Positions 1 to 9,300 of a stretch of 64,000 nucleotides of DNA are shown piece after piece. Both the position numbers and the translations under genes were made by a program. Every line of letters starts with the position of its first letter. The stretch's first letter is position 1. This DNA comes from Streptomyces spiroverticillatus. Its GTDB lineage: Bacteria > Actinomycetota > Actinomycetes > Streptomycetales > Streptomycetaceae. The DNA lies in the NCBI GenBank assembly GCA_014650415.1, contig BMUX01000025.1:1-64000 (forward strand). Direction: 5' to 3'. The notes under the pieces were generated by a model. That model searched no databases. It was not told where the DNA came from and saw only the letters and a list, made by a program, of their open reading frames with translations.

Positions 1-3000
1 GAGTCGGGTCGGGTGCGGCGGGCGGGTGTGTCGTCGTTCGGTATCAGTGGGACGAATGCGCATGTGGTGCTGGAGCAGTTCGAGGCGGCTGAAGTGGTGC
101 CGCAGGCCGAGGTTGTGCCAGGTGTATTCCCGTGGCTGGTGTCTGGCAAGACACCAGAGGCTCTGCGCGACCAGGTCGGGCGGCTGCGCACGTACGTCGA
201 GGAGGCGGAGCTGCGTCCGGTGGACGTGGGTCTGTCCACGCTCACTCGGTCGGTCTTTGCTCACCGGGCTGTGGTGCTGAATGGCGACCAGGTCGTCGAG
301 GGCAAGGTTCGTGCCGGGAAGACGGCGTTCCTGTTCTCCGGACAAGGGTCGCAACGGCTGCGTATGGGGCGTGAGTTGTATGCGCGTTTCCCGGTGTTCG
401 CGGCCGCCTTCGATGCGGTGTGTGAGCAGTGGGATGTGCCGGTGCGGGAGGTGGTGTGGGGTGAGGACGCGGAGGCGGTGAACCAGACCGTGTTCGCGCA
501 GGCCGGGTTGTTCGCGGTCGAGGTGGCCCTGTTCCGTCTGGTGGAGTCGTGGGGTGTGCGGCCGGACTTCGTGGCGGGTCACTCGATCGGTGAGGTCGCG
601 GCCGCACATGTCGCCGGTGTCCTCTCCCTCGTGGACGCGTGCACGCTGGTCGCGGCGCGGGGCCGGTTGATGCAGGCGCTGCCCGAGGGCGGTGCGATGC
701 TCGCCGTACAGGCCACAGAGGATGAAGTCCTGCCGCTCCTGGGCGAGTTGGTGTCGATCGCGGCGATTAACGGCCCGACCTCCGTGGTCGTGTCCGGCGC
801 GGCGGACCAGGTGGAGTCCGTACGAACCCACTTCGAGGACCTGGGCCGCAAGACGACCCGCCTGCGTGTCTCGCACGCGTTCCACTCCCCGCTGATGGAC
901 CCGATGCTGGACGACTTCCGTACGGTGGTCTCCGGGCTGTCCTTCTCGGCTCCCGTGATTCCGCTGGCCAAGGATGCGGAGTCGGTCTGCGACCCGGAGT
1001 ACTGGGTGCGCCACGTCCGCGATGCGGTCCGCTTCGCCGACGACATCGGGACTTTCATCGGCCTCGGCGTCACCCGGTTCCTCGAACTGGGCCCGGACGG
1101 GGTCCTGTCCGCCCTGGCTGCCGGCTGTCTGCCCGAGGACAGCGACGCCGTCCTCGTACCCGTACTGCGCAAGAACCGGGACGAGGAGACGGCCGCCCTC
1201 CAGGCACTCGCCGAACTCCATGTGAGTGGCGCGAAGGTCGACTGGGCGGCCCTCTTCGCCGGCAGCGGCGCCCGGTCGGTGGATCTGCCGACCTACGCCT
1301 TCCAGCACCGGCGCTTCTGGCCCATCGGCACTCCTGTCGGCAGGGGTGGTGCGGAGGCGCTCGGGCTGCGTTCCGCGGAGCACCCGTTGCTCTCTGGGGC
1401 GGTGGAACTGGCCGGCTCCGACGGGTTCCTGTTCACCGGACGCCTCTCGGTTGCCACACACCCGTGGCTGGCTGATCACGTGGTCATGGGCTCGGTCCTG
1501 GTGCCCGGCACGGCCCTGCTCGAACTGGCCGTCCGCGCCGGCGACGAACTCGGCTGCCCCACTGTCGAGGAACTGACCCTCGCCGCACCGCTCGTGCTGC
1601 CCGCACAGGGTGCCGCCGTGCAGTTGCAGGTGGCCGTGGCCGCCCCCGACTCCGCAGGCCGGCGTGCGCTCAGCGTGCACTCACGGCCCGCCTCCGGCGG
1701 CGCCCACGAGCCGTGGACGCGCCACGCCGACGGTGTTCTCGCGGGCGGCCCCGCACCCACCGGTGTGCCGCTCGACGCGACGGTCTGGCCGCCGACCGGG
1801 GCGGAGTCCCTCGACGTGACGGACGTCTACGAACGGTTCGCCGAGGCCGGGTTCGAGTACGGACCCGTGTTCCAGGGGCTGCGGGCGGCCTGGCGACTCG
1901 GTGAGGACGTGTACGCCGAGATTTCCCTGCCCGAAGGCACCGAGGGTTCGGCCTTCGCGTTGCACCCGGCGCTCTTCGACGCCACCCTGCACGCGTTCGC
2001 GCTGTCCGACGGGACCGACGGCGCCGCCGAGGGGCGGAGCGGAGGGGTCCCGTTCTCCTGGACCGGTGTTTCCCTGCACGCCTCCGGTGCCTCGGCGGTG
2101 CGGGCGCGGCTGAGCCGGTCCGCTACCGGCGGTGCGGTGTCCCTCGCCCTCACGGACGCCACGGGTGCGCCGGTGGCTTCCGTCGAGTCCCTGGTCGTAC
2201 GGCCGCTGAGCCCCGAGCAGCTGGGTGCGGGCGCCGGGGTCCACCGCGACTCCCTGTTCCACCTGGACTGGACACCCGTCGAGCCTGACGGTGAGGGCTA
2301 CGGCGACCTGCGTACCGCGGCACTCGCCACACCGCTCGCCACACCCGGTGGTGCTGCCACCACAAGCCCCCTGGGCGACCACCCGGTGTACGCCCATCTC
2401 GCCGATTTGGCCGCCGAGTTGGACGCCGACGCCGCGCGGCCCGTACCGGACGTCGTCCTCGTACCGCTGCTCTCCGAAGGCGGCCAGGACCGCCACGACA
2501 GCCCGGTCAGCCACGACAGCGGTACGCCGGAGACCGTGCACGGGACGACGCTCCAGGTTCTGGAGCTGGTACAGGCCTGGTTGGCGGAGGACCGCTTCGC
2601 CGATGCACGCCTGGTGTTCGTCACCCAGGGCGCGGCCTCGGGCACGGACCTCGCGGCCGCGGCCGTCTGGGGGCTGGTGCGCTCGGCAATCTCGGAGAAC
2701 CCGGGCCGCTTCGGCCTCGTGGACCTCGACGGCGCGGAGGCGACGGCACTGCTGCCGCGGGCCCTCGCCACCGCAGAGCCACAGGTCCTCCTGCGTGGCG
2801 ACATGGTCCTCGCGGCGCGGCTCGCCCGGGTCACCGACCCGGCGGGCTCCACCTCCGCCGGCACCGGACCGGCCGCCCCGGTGTGGGCTGGTGACGGTGC
2901 GGTCCTGATCACCGGTGGTACCGGTGGCCTGGGCCGGGTGATCGCCAGGCACCTGGTGGTCGAGCACGGCGTGCGCGAACTGGTCCTGGTCAGCCGACGG

Positions 3001-4212
3001 GGCGCCGAGGCCGAGGGCGTGGCCGAACTCATCGAGGAGCTCGCCGGGTTCGGTGCCCGTACGGCCGTCGAAGCCTGCGACGTCGCAGACCCGGCGGCAG
3101 TGGCCCGGCTCGTCGCCCGTCACCCCGTGCGCGCGGTGGTCCACACCGCGGGTGTGCTGGCCGACGGGATCGTCGGCCAACTGACCCAGCAGCGGCTCGC
3201 GGAGGTGCTGCGTCCCAAGGTGGACGCGGCCTGGAACCTGCACGAGGCGACCCGACACCTGCCTCTGGAGGCCTTCGTCCTGTTCTCCTCCGCGGCAGGC
3301 ACCCTCGGTAACGCGGGGCAGGCCAACTACGCCGCCGCCAACGCCTATCTGGACGCCCTCGCCCGGCACCGCCGAGTCGGCGGCCTGCCCGGAACGTCGT
3401 TGGCCTGGGGCCCGTGGACCCGCAGCGGCGGCGGCATGACCGGCGAGCTGACAGCGGCCGAGGCCGAACGCATGGCCCGGGCCGGACTTCCGCCGCTCAC
3501 CCCGGAGCAGGGGCTCGCATTGTTCGACACCACGGTGGGAGGCGCAGAACCGGCCGTGCTGCCGGTCCGCCTGGACCTCGCCGCGCTCCGCGCCCGTGGA
3601 GAGGTGCCCGCCCTGCTGCGTGGCCTGATCCGCGGGACCGTGCGTCGCTCCGCCGCGGCGGACGCCACGGGCAGTGGGTTCGCCGACCGGCTCGCGGCCC
3701 TGCCGCAGGCCGAACGGTACGACGCACTGTTCGCCGAGGTGCACGGTCAGGCCGCGTCGGTCCTCGGGCACGCCGGGTCATCGGACGTCGACCCGGGGCG
3801 CTCCTTCCAGGAACTCGGACTCGACTCGCTGAGCGCGATCGAACTGCGCAACCGGCTCGGCGCCCTGACCGGGACCCGGCTGCCCGCGACCCTGGTCTTC
3901 GACTACCCGACGACCCAGGACCTTGTGGACCACCTGTACGGGCTCCTCGACCTGCGGCCGCAGGCGCAGCCCGACGCCTCCGCCACCCTGCTGGCCGAAC
4001 TGGCGCGTCTGGAGCTGGCGTTCACCGGGGCGGAGGTGAGCGACGAGACGTTCGAGCAGGTGGCGGGACGGCTCGACGTCCTGAAGGAGAAGTGGGGCGC
4101 GTTGCGCACCGCGGCTCCTGGCGAATCCACCGAGGAGGACGACGAGTTCGACTTCGAAGCGGCCTCCGACGAGGAGGTGTTCGACCTGCTGGACAAGCAG
4201 CTGGGCCTGTAG
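1..4212 (+). CDS. Type I modular polyketide synthase, C-terminal module (5' end outside window)
   Basis: The frame is open from base 1, so the gene starts upstream. The visible 1403 residues hold the tail of a ketosynthase (GTNAHVVLE), a malonyl-type acyltransferase at about 105-395 (GHSIG, HAFHSP), a dehydratase at about 465-745 (HVVMGSVLVP), a ketoreductase at about 750-1145 (TGGTGGLG; catalytic Ser/Tyr/Asn in SSAAG and QANYAAANAY; LAD rather than LDD, probably B-type), an ACP at about 1245-1315 (LGLDSL) and an acidic C-terminal docking tail. There is no enoylreductase or thioesterase. The module therefore makes one conjugated double bond and passes the chain to another PKS, as in the polyene section of a heptaene macrolide. 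Which candicidin PKS (FscB-FscF) this is cannot be decided from one module. Confidence 0.95.
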   Translation, partial: ESGRVRRAGVSSFGISGTNAHVVLEQFEAAEVVPQAEVVPGVFPWLVSGKTPEALRDQVGRLRTYVEEAELRPVDVGLSTLTRSVFAHRAVVLNGDQVVEGKVRAGKTAFLFSGQGSQRLRMGRELYARFPVFAAAFDAVCEQWDVPVREVVWGEDAEAVNQTVFAQAGLFAVEVALFRLVESWGVRPDFVAGHSIGEVAAAHVAGVLSLVDACTLVAARGRLMQALPEGGAMLAVQATEDEVLPLLGELVSIAAINGPTSVVVSGAADQVESVRTHFEDLGRKTTRLRVSHAFHSPLMDPMLDDFRTVVSGLSFSAPVIPLAKDAESVCDPEYWVRHVRDAVRFADDIGTFIGLGVTRFLELGPDGVLSALAAGCLPEDSDAVLVPVLRKNRDEETAALQALAELHVSGAKVDWAALFAGSGARSVDLPTYAFQHRRFWPIGTPVGRGGAEALGLRSAEHPLLSGAVELAGSDGFLFTGRLSVATHPWLADHVVMGSVLVPGTALLELAVRAGDELGCPTVEELTLAAPLVLPAQGAAVQLQVAVAAPDSAGRRALSVHSRPASGGAHEPWTRHADGVLAGGPAPTGVPLDATVWPPTGAESLDVTDVYERFAEAGFEYGPVFQGLRAAWRLGEDVYAEISLPEGTEGSAFALHPALFDATLHAFALSDGTDGAAEGRSGGVPFSWTGVSLHASGASAVRARLSRSATGGAVSLALTDATGAPVASVESLVVRPLSPEQLGAGAGVHRDSLFHLDWTPVEPDGEGYGDLRTAALATPLATPGGAATTSPLGDHPVYAHLADLAAELDADAARPVPDVVLVPLLSEGGQDRHDSPVSHDSGTPETVHGTTLQVLELVQAWLAEDRFADARLVFVTQGAASGTDLAAAAVWGLVRSAISENPGRFGLVDLDGAEATALLPRALATAEPQVLLRGDMVLAARLARVTDPAGSTSAGTGPAAPVWAGDGAVLITGGTGGLGRVIARHLVVEHGVRELVLVSRRGAEAEGVAELIEELAGFGARTAVEACDVADPAAVARLVARHPVRAVVHTAGVLADGIVGQLTQQRLAEVLRPKVDAAWNLHEATRHLPLEAFVLFSSAAGTLGNAGQANYAAANAYLDALARHRRVGGLPGTSLAWGPWTRSGGGMTGELTAAEAERMARAGLPPLTPEQGLALFDTTVGGAEPAVLPVRLDLAALRARGEVPALLRGLIRGTVRRSAAADATGSGFADRLAALPQAERYDALFAEVHGQAASVLGHAGSSDVDPGRSFQELGLDSLSAIELRNRLGALTGTRLPATLVFDYPTTQDLVDHLYGLLDLRPQAQPDASATLLAELARLELAFTGAEVSDETFEQVAGRLDVLKEKWGALRTAAPGESTEEDDEFDFEAASDEEVFDLLDKQLGL

Positions 4213-4304
4213 CCGCCCCGCCGGTCCCGGAACCCGGGCCGTATCCCGGGCCCGATCTCCGGGACCGACCCGGCCGGCTCGGTTCATGGCCGTCGGCCAG
4301 CGAA

Positions 4305-4350
4305 AAGCCCCCGGGCCCGGACTTCCTCGGAAGTCCGGGCCCGGGGGCTT
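4305..4350. terminator. Bidirectional terminator between convergent PKS and exporter genes
   Basis: Two 20-base arms, 4305-4324 and 4331-4350, are exact reverse complements around a 6-base loop. The hairpin lies between the PKS stop (4212) and the end of the leftward permease (4392), so it can stop transcription from both sides. Confidence 0.85.
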
Positions 4351-4391
4351 CGTGCGTGCCCCGCACAGGACGGAGCACGGAGCGCGTGTGG

Positions 4392-5246
4392 TCAGTGCAG
4401 CGGTCGGCGGAAGCCGAGAACCGCCAGCACACCGCCGACGGCGGCGATCACACAGCCGATGACCAGCGCCGGGACGATCGCGTCCGCACCCGGGATGCCC
4501 AGCGCCAACGCGCGGGTCGCGTCGATCGCGTACGTGAGCGGGTTGACCCCGGCGACCGCGGCCAGCCAGCCGGGCAGGTCCTCGACCGGCATGTAGGCAC
4601 TGGACGCGAACATCAGCGGCAGGATCGCGATCACCGCGAGGTTCTGCATCGGCTCGGCCCTCCGCAGCCAGGCACCGGCAGCGATGAACGCCCAGCCCAG
4701 TGCCCAGCTCATGAACAGGGTCAGCCCGACCGAGGCCGCCACGTCGGTTGCCCCACCCGCAGGCGCGTAACCGAGCACGCCGAACGCCAGCGCGAGGATG
4801 ACCACGGCCTGCACCGCGCTGCGCACCAGGTTGGCGAGGCTGCGGGCGATGAGCAGCGACGACGGCATGATGGGCAGGGACCGCAGCCGCGCCACCACCC
4901 CGTTCTTGAGGTCGTCGACGAGCCCGACACCCGACTGGACCGCCGATTGCACCGCGTTGTCCACCAGCACCGCGGACAGGATGAAGTCGAGGTAGGTGAT
5001 TCCGGCGGGGAAGTTCGGCGGAGCTCCCATTTTGCTGAACACCTGGGTCAGCACGAACAGGATGATCACCGGCTGGAGCAGTCCGAAGAGCACCACCCCC
5101 GGGTCGGTCGCCATGGAGCGCAGCGAACGTGTGGTGAGCACCCGGATCTGGAGGAACACCGAGCTGTCCGGCCATTTCTGCCGGCGCGGCGCGGCGGGGG
5201 CCACTTCGGTGATGGTGGTGGCGTCGGGGGTGACAGTCGCACTCAT
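4392..5246 (-). CDS. ABC-2 type transport permease (DrrB family)
   Basis: The 284-residue protein is an integral membrane permease with about six hydrophobic segments and the ABC-2 pattern of a cytoplasmic N-terminus followed by FLQIRVLTTRSLRSM. Its ATG overlaps the stop codon of the ATPase gene (ATGA at 5243-5246), so the two are translationally coupled and should form one exporter, as DrrA and DrrB do for doxorubicin. In candicidin-type clusters the fscT transporter genes lie next to fscA, so export of or self-protection from the polyene is the likely role. That role is inferred from position. Which of fscTI or fscTII this is was not resolved. Confidence 0.92.
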   Translation of the reverse strand: MSATVTPDATTITEVAPAAPRRQKWPDSSVFLQIRVLTTRSLRSMATDPGVVLFGLLQPVIILFVLTQVFSKMGAPPNFPAGITYLDFILSAVLVDNAVQSAVQSGVGLVDDLKNGVVARLRSLPIMPSSLLIARSLANLVRSAVQAVVILALAFGVLGYAPAGGATDVAASVGLTLFMSWALGWAFIAAGAWLRRAEPMQNLAVIAILPLMFASSAYMPVEDLPGWLAAVAGVNPLTYAIDATRALALGIPGADAIVPALVIGCVIAAVGGVLAVLGFRRPLH

Positions 5247-6247
5247 GCGGCGGATCCTTCGGACAGGGCGGGGGAGCCGGACCGGACGGGTACGGGGGTC
5301 CGGCCGGCCAGGGCGAGGTAGACGTCGTCGAGCGTGGGCTCGCCGAAGGACAGCTCGGATGCTTCGGCCCCGGCCTGGTCCAGGGCGCGGATCACGGTCG
5401 CCACGTCCTTCGACGCGTCGATCGGGATGACGAGAGAGTCGTTCTGCAAGGCCACCGACGGTTCCAGCGCGGCCCGGCGCAGGGCAGCAACCGCGCTCTC
5501 CAGGTCGGCGGCCGGGTCCAGCGTGACGGTGACGGTGCGGCGGCCGACGGCCGCCTTCAGCTCCGCCGCCGTGCCGTCGGCGATGACCCGGCCGCCGGAC
5601 AGCACGGTGATGGAGTCCGCGAGCCGGTCTGCCTCCTCCAGGTACTGGGTGGTGAGCAGCACGGTGGCGCCTTCGGTCACCAGTCCCTCGACGATTTCCC
5701 ACAGGCCCAGCCGGGCCTCCGGGTCCAGGCCCGTGGTCGGTTCGTCGAGGAAGACCACCTCCGGGTGACCGACCAGGCTTGTCGCGAGGTCGAGCCGTCG
5801 GCGCAGCCCGCCGGAGTAGGTGCGGGCGCGGCGTTCGGCCACGTCCTGGAGAGCGAACAGCTCCAGCAGCTCGTCCGCGCGTGCCCGCGCCGCCCGGCGG
5901 CCGGCGCCCAGCAGCCTGGCGATCAGCAGCAGGTTGTCCCGGCCGCTCAGCTGGCCGTCCACCGAGGCGAACTGTCCGGTCAGCCCGATGCGCCGGCGTA
6001 TCTCGTGAGGTTGGTGCACCACGTCGTGCCCGGCGACCGACGCCGTGCCGGAGGTCGGGGTGAGCGCGGTGGTGAGGATGCCCACCAGGGTGGTCTTTCC
6101 GGCGCCGTTGTGGCCCAGCAGGCCCAGGACGGACCCGCGGGGCACGGACAGGTGCACCGAGTCCAGGGCGCGCACCGTGCCGAAGGTCTTGCTGAGGTTC
6201 CGTGCCTCGATCATGGTTTCGGGAGGTTCGATGGGGAGCCCGCTCAT
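5243..6247 (-). CDS. ABC transporter ATP-binding protein (DrrA family)
   Basis: The 334-residue ATPase has Walker A GHNGAGKTT near residue 45, a signature YSGGLRRRLDL, Walker B VVFLDEPTTGLDP and the H-loop region LLTTQYLEEAD. The C-terminal DrrA-type extension is present. The start is the ATG of MSGLPIEPP, with GGAGAA six bases upstream. A later ATG (MIEARNLSK) has no better site. It pairs with the overlapping permease gene to form a two-gene exporter unit. A hairpin separates it from fscA, so it may have its own promoter in 6248-6340, although none is obvious there. Confidence 0.93.
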   Translation of the reverse strand: MSGLPIEPPETMIEARNLSKTFGTVRALDSVHLSVPRGSVLGLLGHNGAGKTTLVGILTTALTPTSGTASVAGHDVVHQPHEIRRRIGLTGQFASVDGQLSGRDNLLLIARLLGAGRRAARARADELLELFALQDVAERRARTYSGGLRRRLDLATSLVGHPEVVFLDEPTTGLDPEARLGLWEIVEGLVTEGATVLLTTQYLEEADRLADSITVLSGGRVIADGTAAELKAAVGRRTVTVTLDPAADLESAVAALRRAALEPSVALQNDSLVIPIDASKDVATVIRALDQAGAEASELSFGEPTLDDVYLALAGRTPVPVRSGSPALSEGSAA

Positions 6248-6342
6248 GGGAGTTCTCCAGGGTTGTCGGGGGTGCTCGGGAAGGGGGGAGCTCGGGAAAG
6301 GGGAGAGGGGAAAGGGAGGAGACGGAGGGCGGGGGCATGGAA

Positions 6343-6374
6343 ACAGCCGACCGGCACGGATGCCGGTCGGCTGT
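6343..6374 (-). terminator. Hairpin terminator after fscA
   Basis: Arms 6343-6356 and 6361-6374 are perfect 14-base reverse complements around the 4-base loop CGGA, 23 bases beyond the fscA stop. It should end the fscMI-to-fscA transcript before the exporter genes. Confidence 0.75.
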
Positions 6375-6396
6375 GGCGTGGAACCGCAACGGCCCG

Positions 6397-9300
6397 TCAG
6401 CGGTCGATGCCGTCCAGGCGTCGGAACAGGTCCTCGTCCGAGGCGGTGTCGAGGTCGAAGGGGTCTGAGCCCGACCGGGGTGCAGGAACAACCGGTTCCC
6501 GGTGGGGTACGAGGGCGCGCAGGAGGTCCGCGCTGTCCGCGTCGAGGTCCGAGCCCGCCGACAGCAGCGCGTGCAGCTCGGCCACGAGTGCCGCCACCGT
6601 GCGGTCGCCCGGCCCCGCGGTCTCCGCGAGGTCCCCTCGCAGCAGGTCGGCCAAGGACGCCGGGGTCGGATGGTCGAACACCACGGTGGCGGGAACCCGC
6701 GCCCCGGTGCTCGCCCGCAGCCGGTTGCGCAGCTCGACCGCACCGACCGAGGTGAGGCCCATGTCCGAGAAGGAGAGGTCCGCGTCTGCGGCGCTCAGCG
6801 TCCGGCCGCCGAGTACGGCCCCGGTCTCCTCCAGCACCAGCCGGACCAGCAGCGCCCGCTGTTCGGCCCCGCCCAGCCCGTCGAGCCGCCGCGCGAACGG
6901 TGCCGGGGCTGATGCGGTCGGCGTCGGCGATACCGGTGCCCCGCCCGCGGCCCAGTAGGTGCGGTGCTGGAAGGGGTACGTGGGCAACGGGGCGGGCAGC
7001 GCGCCGTGCAGCACCGACCTCCAGGCCACCGGCACCCCGTACAGGTGCAGCCGGGCGAGCGCCGTGAGCACCGAGCGCTCCTCGGCCGTGCCGCCCGCGG
7101 GGACGACAGCCCCGGCGGCCGGGCGTCCGGCCAGGCACTCCTCCAGCATGGGCGCCAGCGCGGGCTCCGGGCCCAGTTCCAGGAACGCGCCGGTGCCGTC
7201 GGCCAGCAGCCTGTCGACCGCGTCGTGGAAGCGGACCGGCTCCCGGACGTGCCGGACCCAGAACTCCGGGTCGCACGCCTCGGCGGCGGTGAGCGGCGCC
7301 CCGGTCAGCCCGGAGACGACCGGCAAGGCGGGTGCGGCGAAAGCGAGTTGGGCGACGACCTCACGGAACGCGTCCAGCACCGGGTCCATCAGCGGGGAGT
7401 GGAAGGCGTGGCTGACGGCGAGCCGCTTGGTCCGGTGCCCGGCGGCCGACAGCCTCCCGGCCAGCTCCTCCAGAGGCTCCACCGCGCCGGAGAGGACCAG
7501 CGAACGCGGTCCGTTGACGGCGGCCACCGCCACCGGCCCATCACGCGTGCCCTCCAGCCAGGGGCCGAGTTCGGCCTCCGCGAGCCGTACGGCCAGCATC
7601 GCTCCGCCCTCGGGGAGTTGCTGCATCAGCCGGCCCCGGGCGGCGACCAGCTGGGCCGCGTCCGCGAGGGAGAGCACACCCGCGACGTGCGCGGCGACGA
7701 TCTCGCCCACCGAATGCCCCGCCAGCCGGCCGGGCACCACCCCCCACGACTCGAACAACCGGTACAGGGCCACCTGGTGGGCGAAGAGGGCGGGTTGTGT
7801 GTACTCGGTACGGTCCAGGAGTGCGGCGTCCGGACCGTCGGCGGCCCACATGACCTCGGTCAGTGGCCGGTCGAGCAGTGGATCGAGTACGTCGCAGACC
7901 TCGCGCAGCGCCTTGGCGAACACCGGGTGCGCGGAAGCCAGTTCACGTCCCATGCCGGGGCGCTGGCTGCCCTGCCCGGCGAACACGCACGCCAGATCGC
8001 CCTCGCCGGCATCACTCGGGGGGAACTCCCGGTCGGCCAACTCCCTGACGCAAGCGAGGAGTTCCTGAGTGTCCGCGCCGACGACGAACGCCTGGGCGCC
8101 GGAATGCACGGTGCGTCCGACGGCCAGCGAGTAGGCGACGTCCGCCACCGGCAGTTCCGGCCGGGACTCCACGTGCGCCGCCAGTTGGTGGGCCTGGTCG
8201 CGCAGGGCGGGCGCGTCACGCGCGGACAGCACCCAGGCCACCGGGCCGTCCCCGGGCGCGGGCCGCTCGGCGACGGATTCCTCCGCGTCCCCGGGGGCCT
8301 CCTCCACGATCACATGTGCGTTGGTGCCGCTGATCCCGAACGAGGACACCGCGGCCCGGCGGGTCCGCCCGGCTTCCCGGGGCCACGGCCGTGCCTCGGT
8401 GAGCAGCCGGACCGTCCCCGGCGACCAGTCGACATGGGTGGTCGGGGTGTCCACGTGCAGGGTCCGGGGCAGCACGCCGTTGCGCAGGGCGAGCACCGTC
8501 TTGATCACACCGGCGACGCCCGCGGCGGCCTGCGCGTGCCCGATGTTCGACTTCACCGAGCCCAGCCACAGCGGCCGCTCGGGCTCGCGTGCGGCGCCGT
8601 ACGTACCCAGCAGTGCCTGCGCCTCGATCGGGTCGCCGAGCGTCGTCCCGGTGCCGTGCGCCTCCACCGCGTCCACGTCGGTGGCGCTCAGCCCGGCGTC
8701 GGCCAGAGCCTGCCGGATCACCCGCCGCTGCGCGGGCCCGTGCGGGGCGGTGATCCCGTTGGAGGCGCCGTCCTGGTTCATCGCCGAGCCGCGGACCAGC
8801 GCGAGCACCTGATGCCCGTGGCGCCGGGCGTCGGAGAGCCGCTCCAGGACGAGCAGCCCGACCCCTTCCGACCAGGCCGCTCCGTCGGCGGCGTCGGCGA
8901 ACGACTTGCAGCGGCCGTCGGGGGCCAGCCCGCGCAGCCGGGAGAACTCCGTGAACGAGGCCGGGGTGGCCATCACGGCGACCCCGCCCGCCAGCGCCAG
9001 CGAGGACTCGCCCGACCGGAGCGAGCGGCACGCCAGATGGAGCGCCACCAGCGAGGACGAGCAGGCGGTGTCCACGGTCAGTGCGGGGCCCTGGAGGCCG
9101 AAGGAGTACGAGATCCGGCCGGCCAGGGCGCTCCCGGCGGTTCCCAGGGCCAGGAGCCCTTCCAGTTCGGGCCGGTCCTCGCCGGACGCTGACGGCGCGT
9201 AGTCGTGGTACATGGCGCCCGTGAAGACCCCGGTGTGCGAGCCGTGCAGGGTGGCCGGGTCGATGCCCGCCTGTTCCAGGGCCTCCCACGCGGTTTCCAG

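Noticed and set aside
1681..3771. Long minus-strand open frame (696 codons) opposite the PKS gene
   Set aside because: It is a shadow frame of a GC-rich coding region, with Gly/Arg-rich composition and no domain. The plus strand has continuous PKS homology.
3414..5321. Long plus-strand frame across the PKS end, terminator and exporter permease
   Set aside because: It runs through the hairpin and antisense to the ABC permease, with Arg/Pro/Asp-rich low-complexity translation.
6248..6263. CTGGAGAACTCCCAT (minus strand) resembling a PAS-LuxR operator before the exporter ATPase
   Set aside because: It includes the ribosome site and start codon and matches only about 11 of 16 positions. The resemblance is explained by the Shine-Dalgarno sequence.
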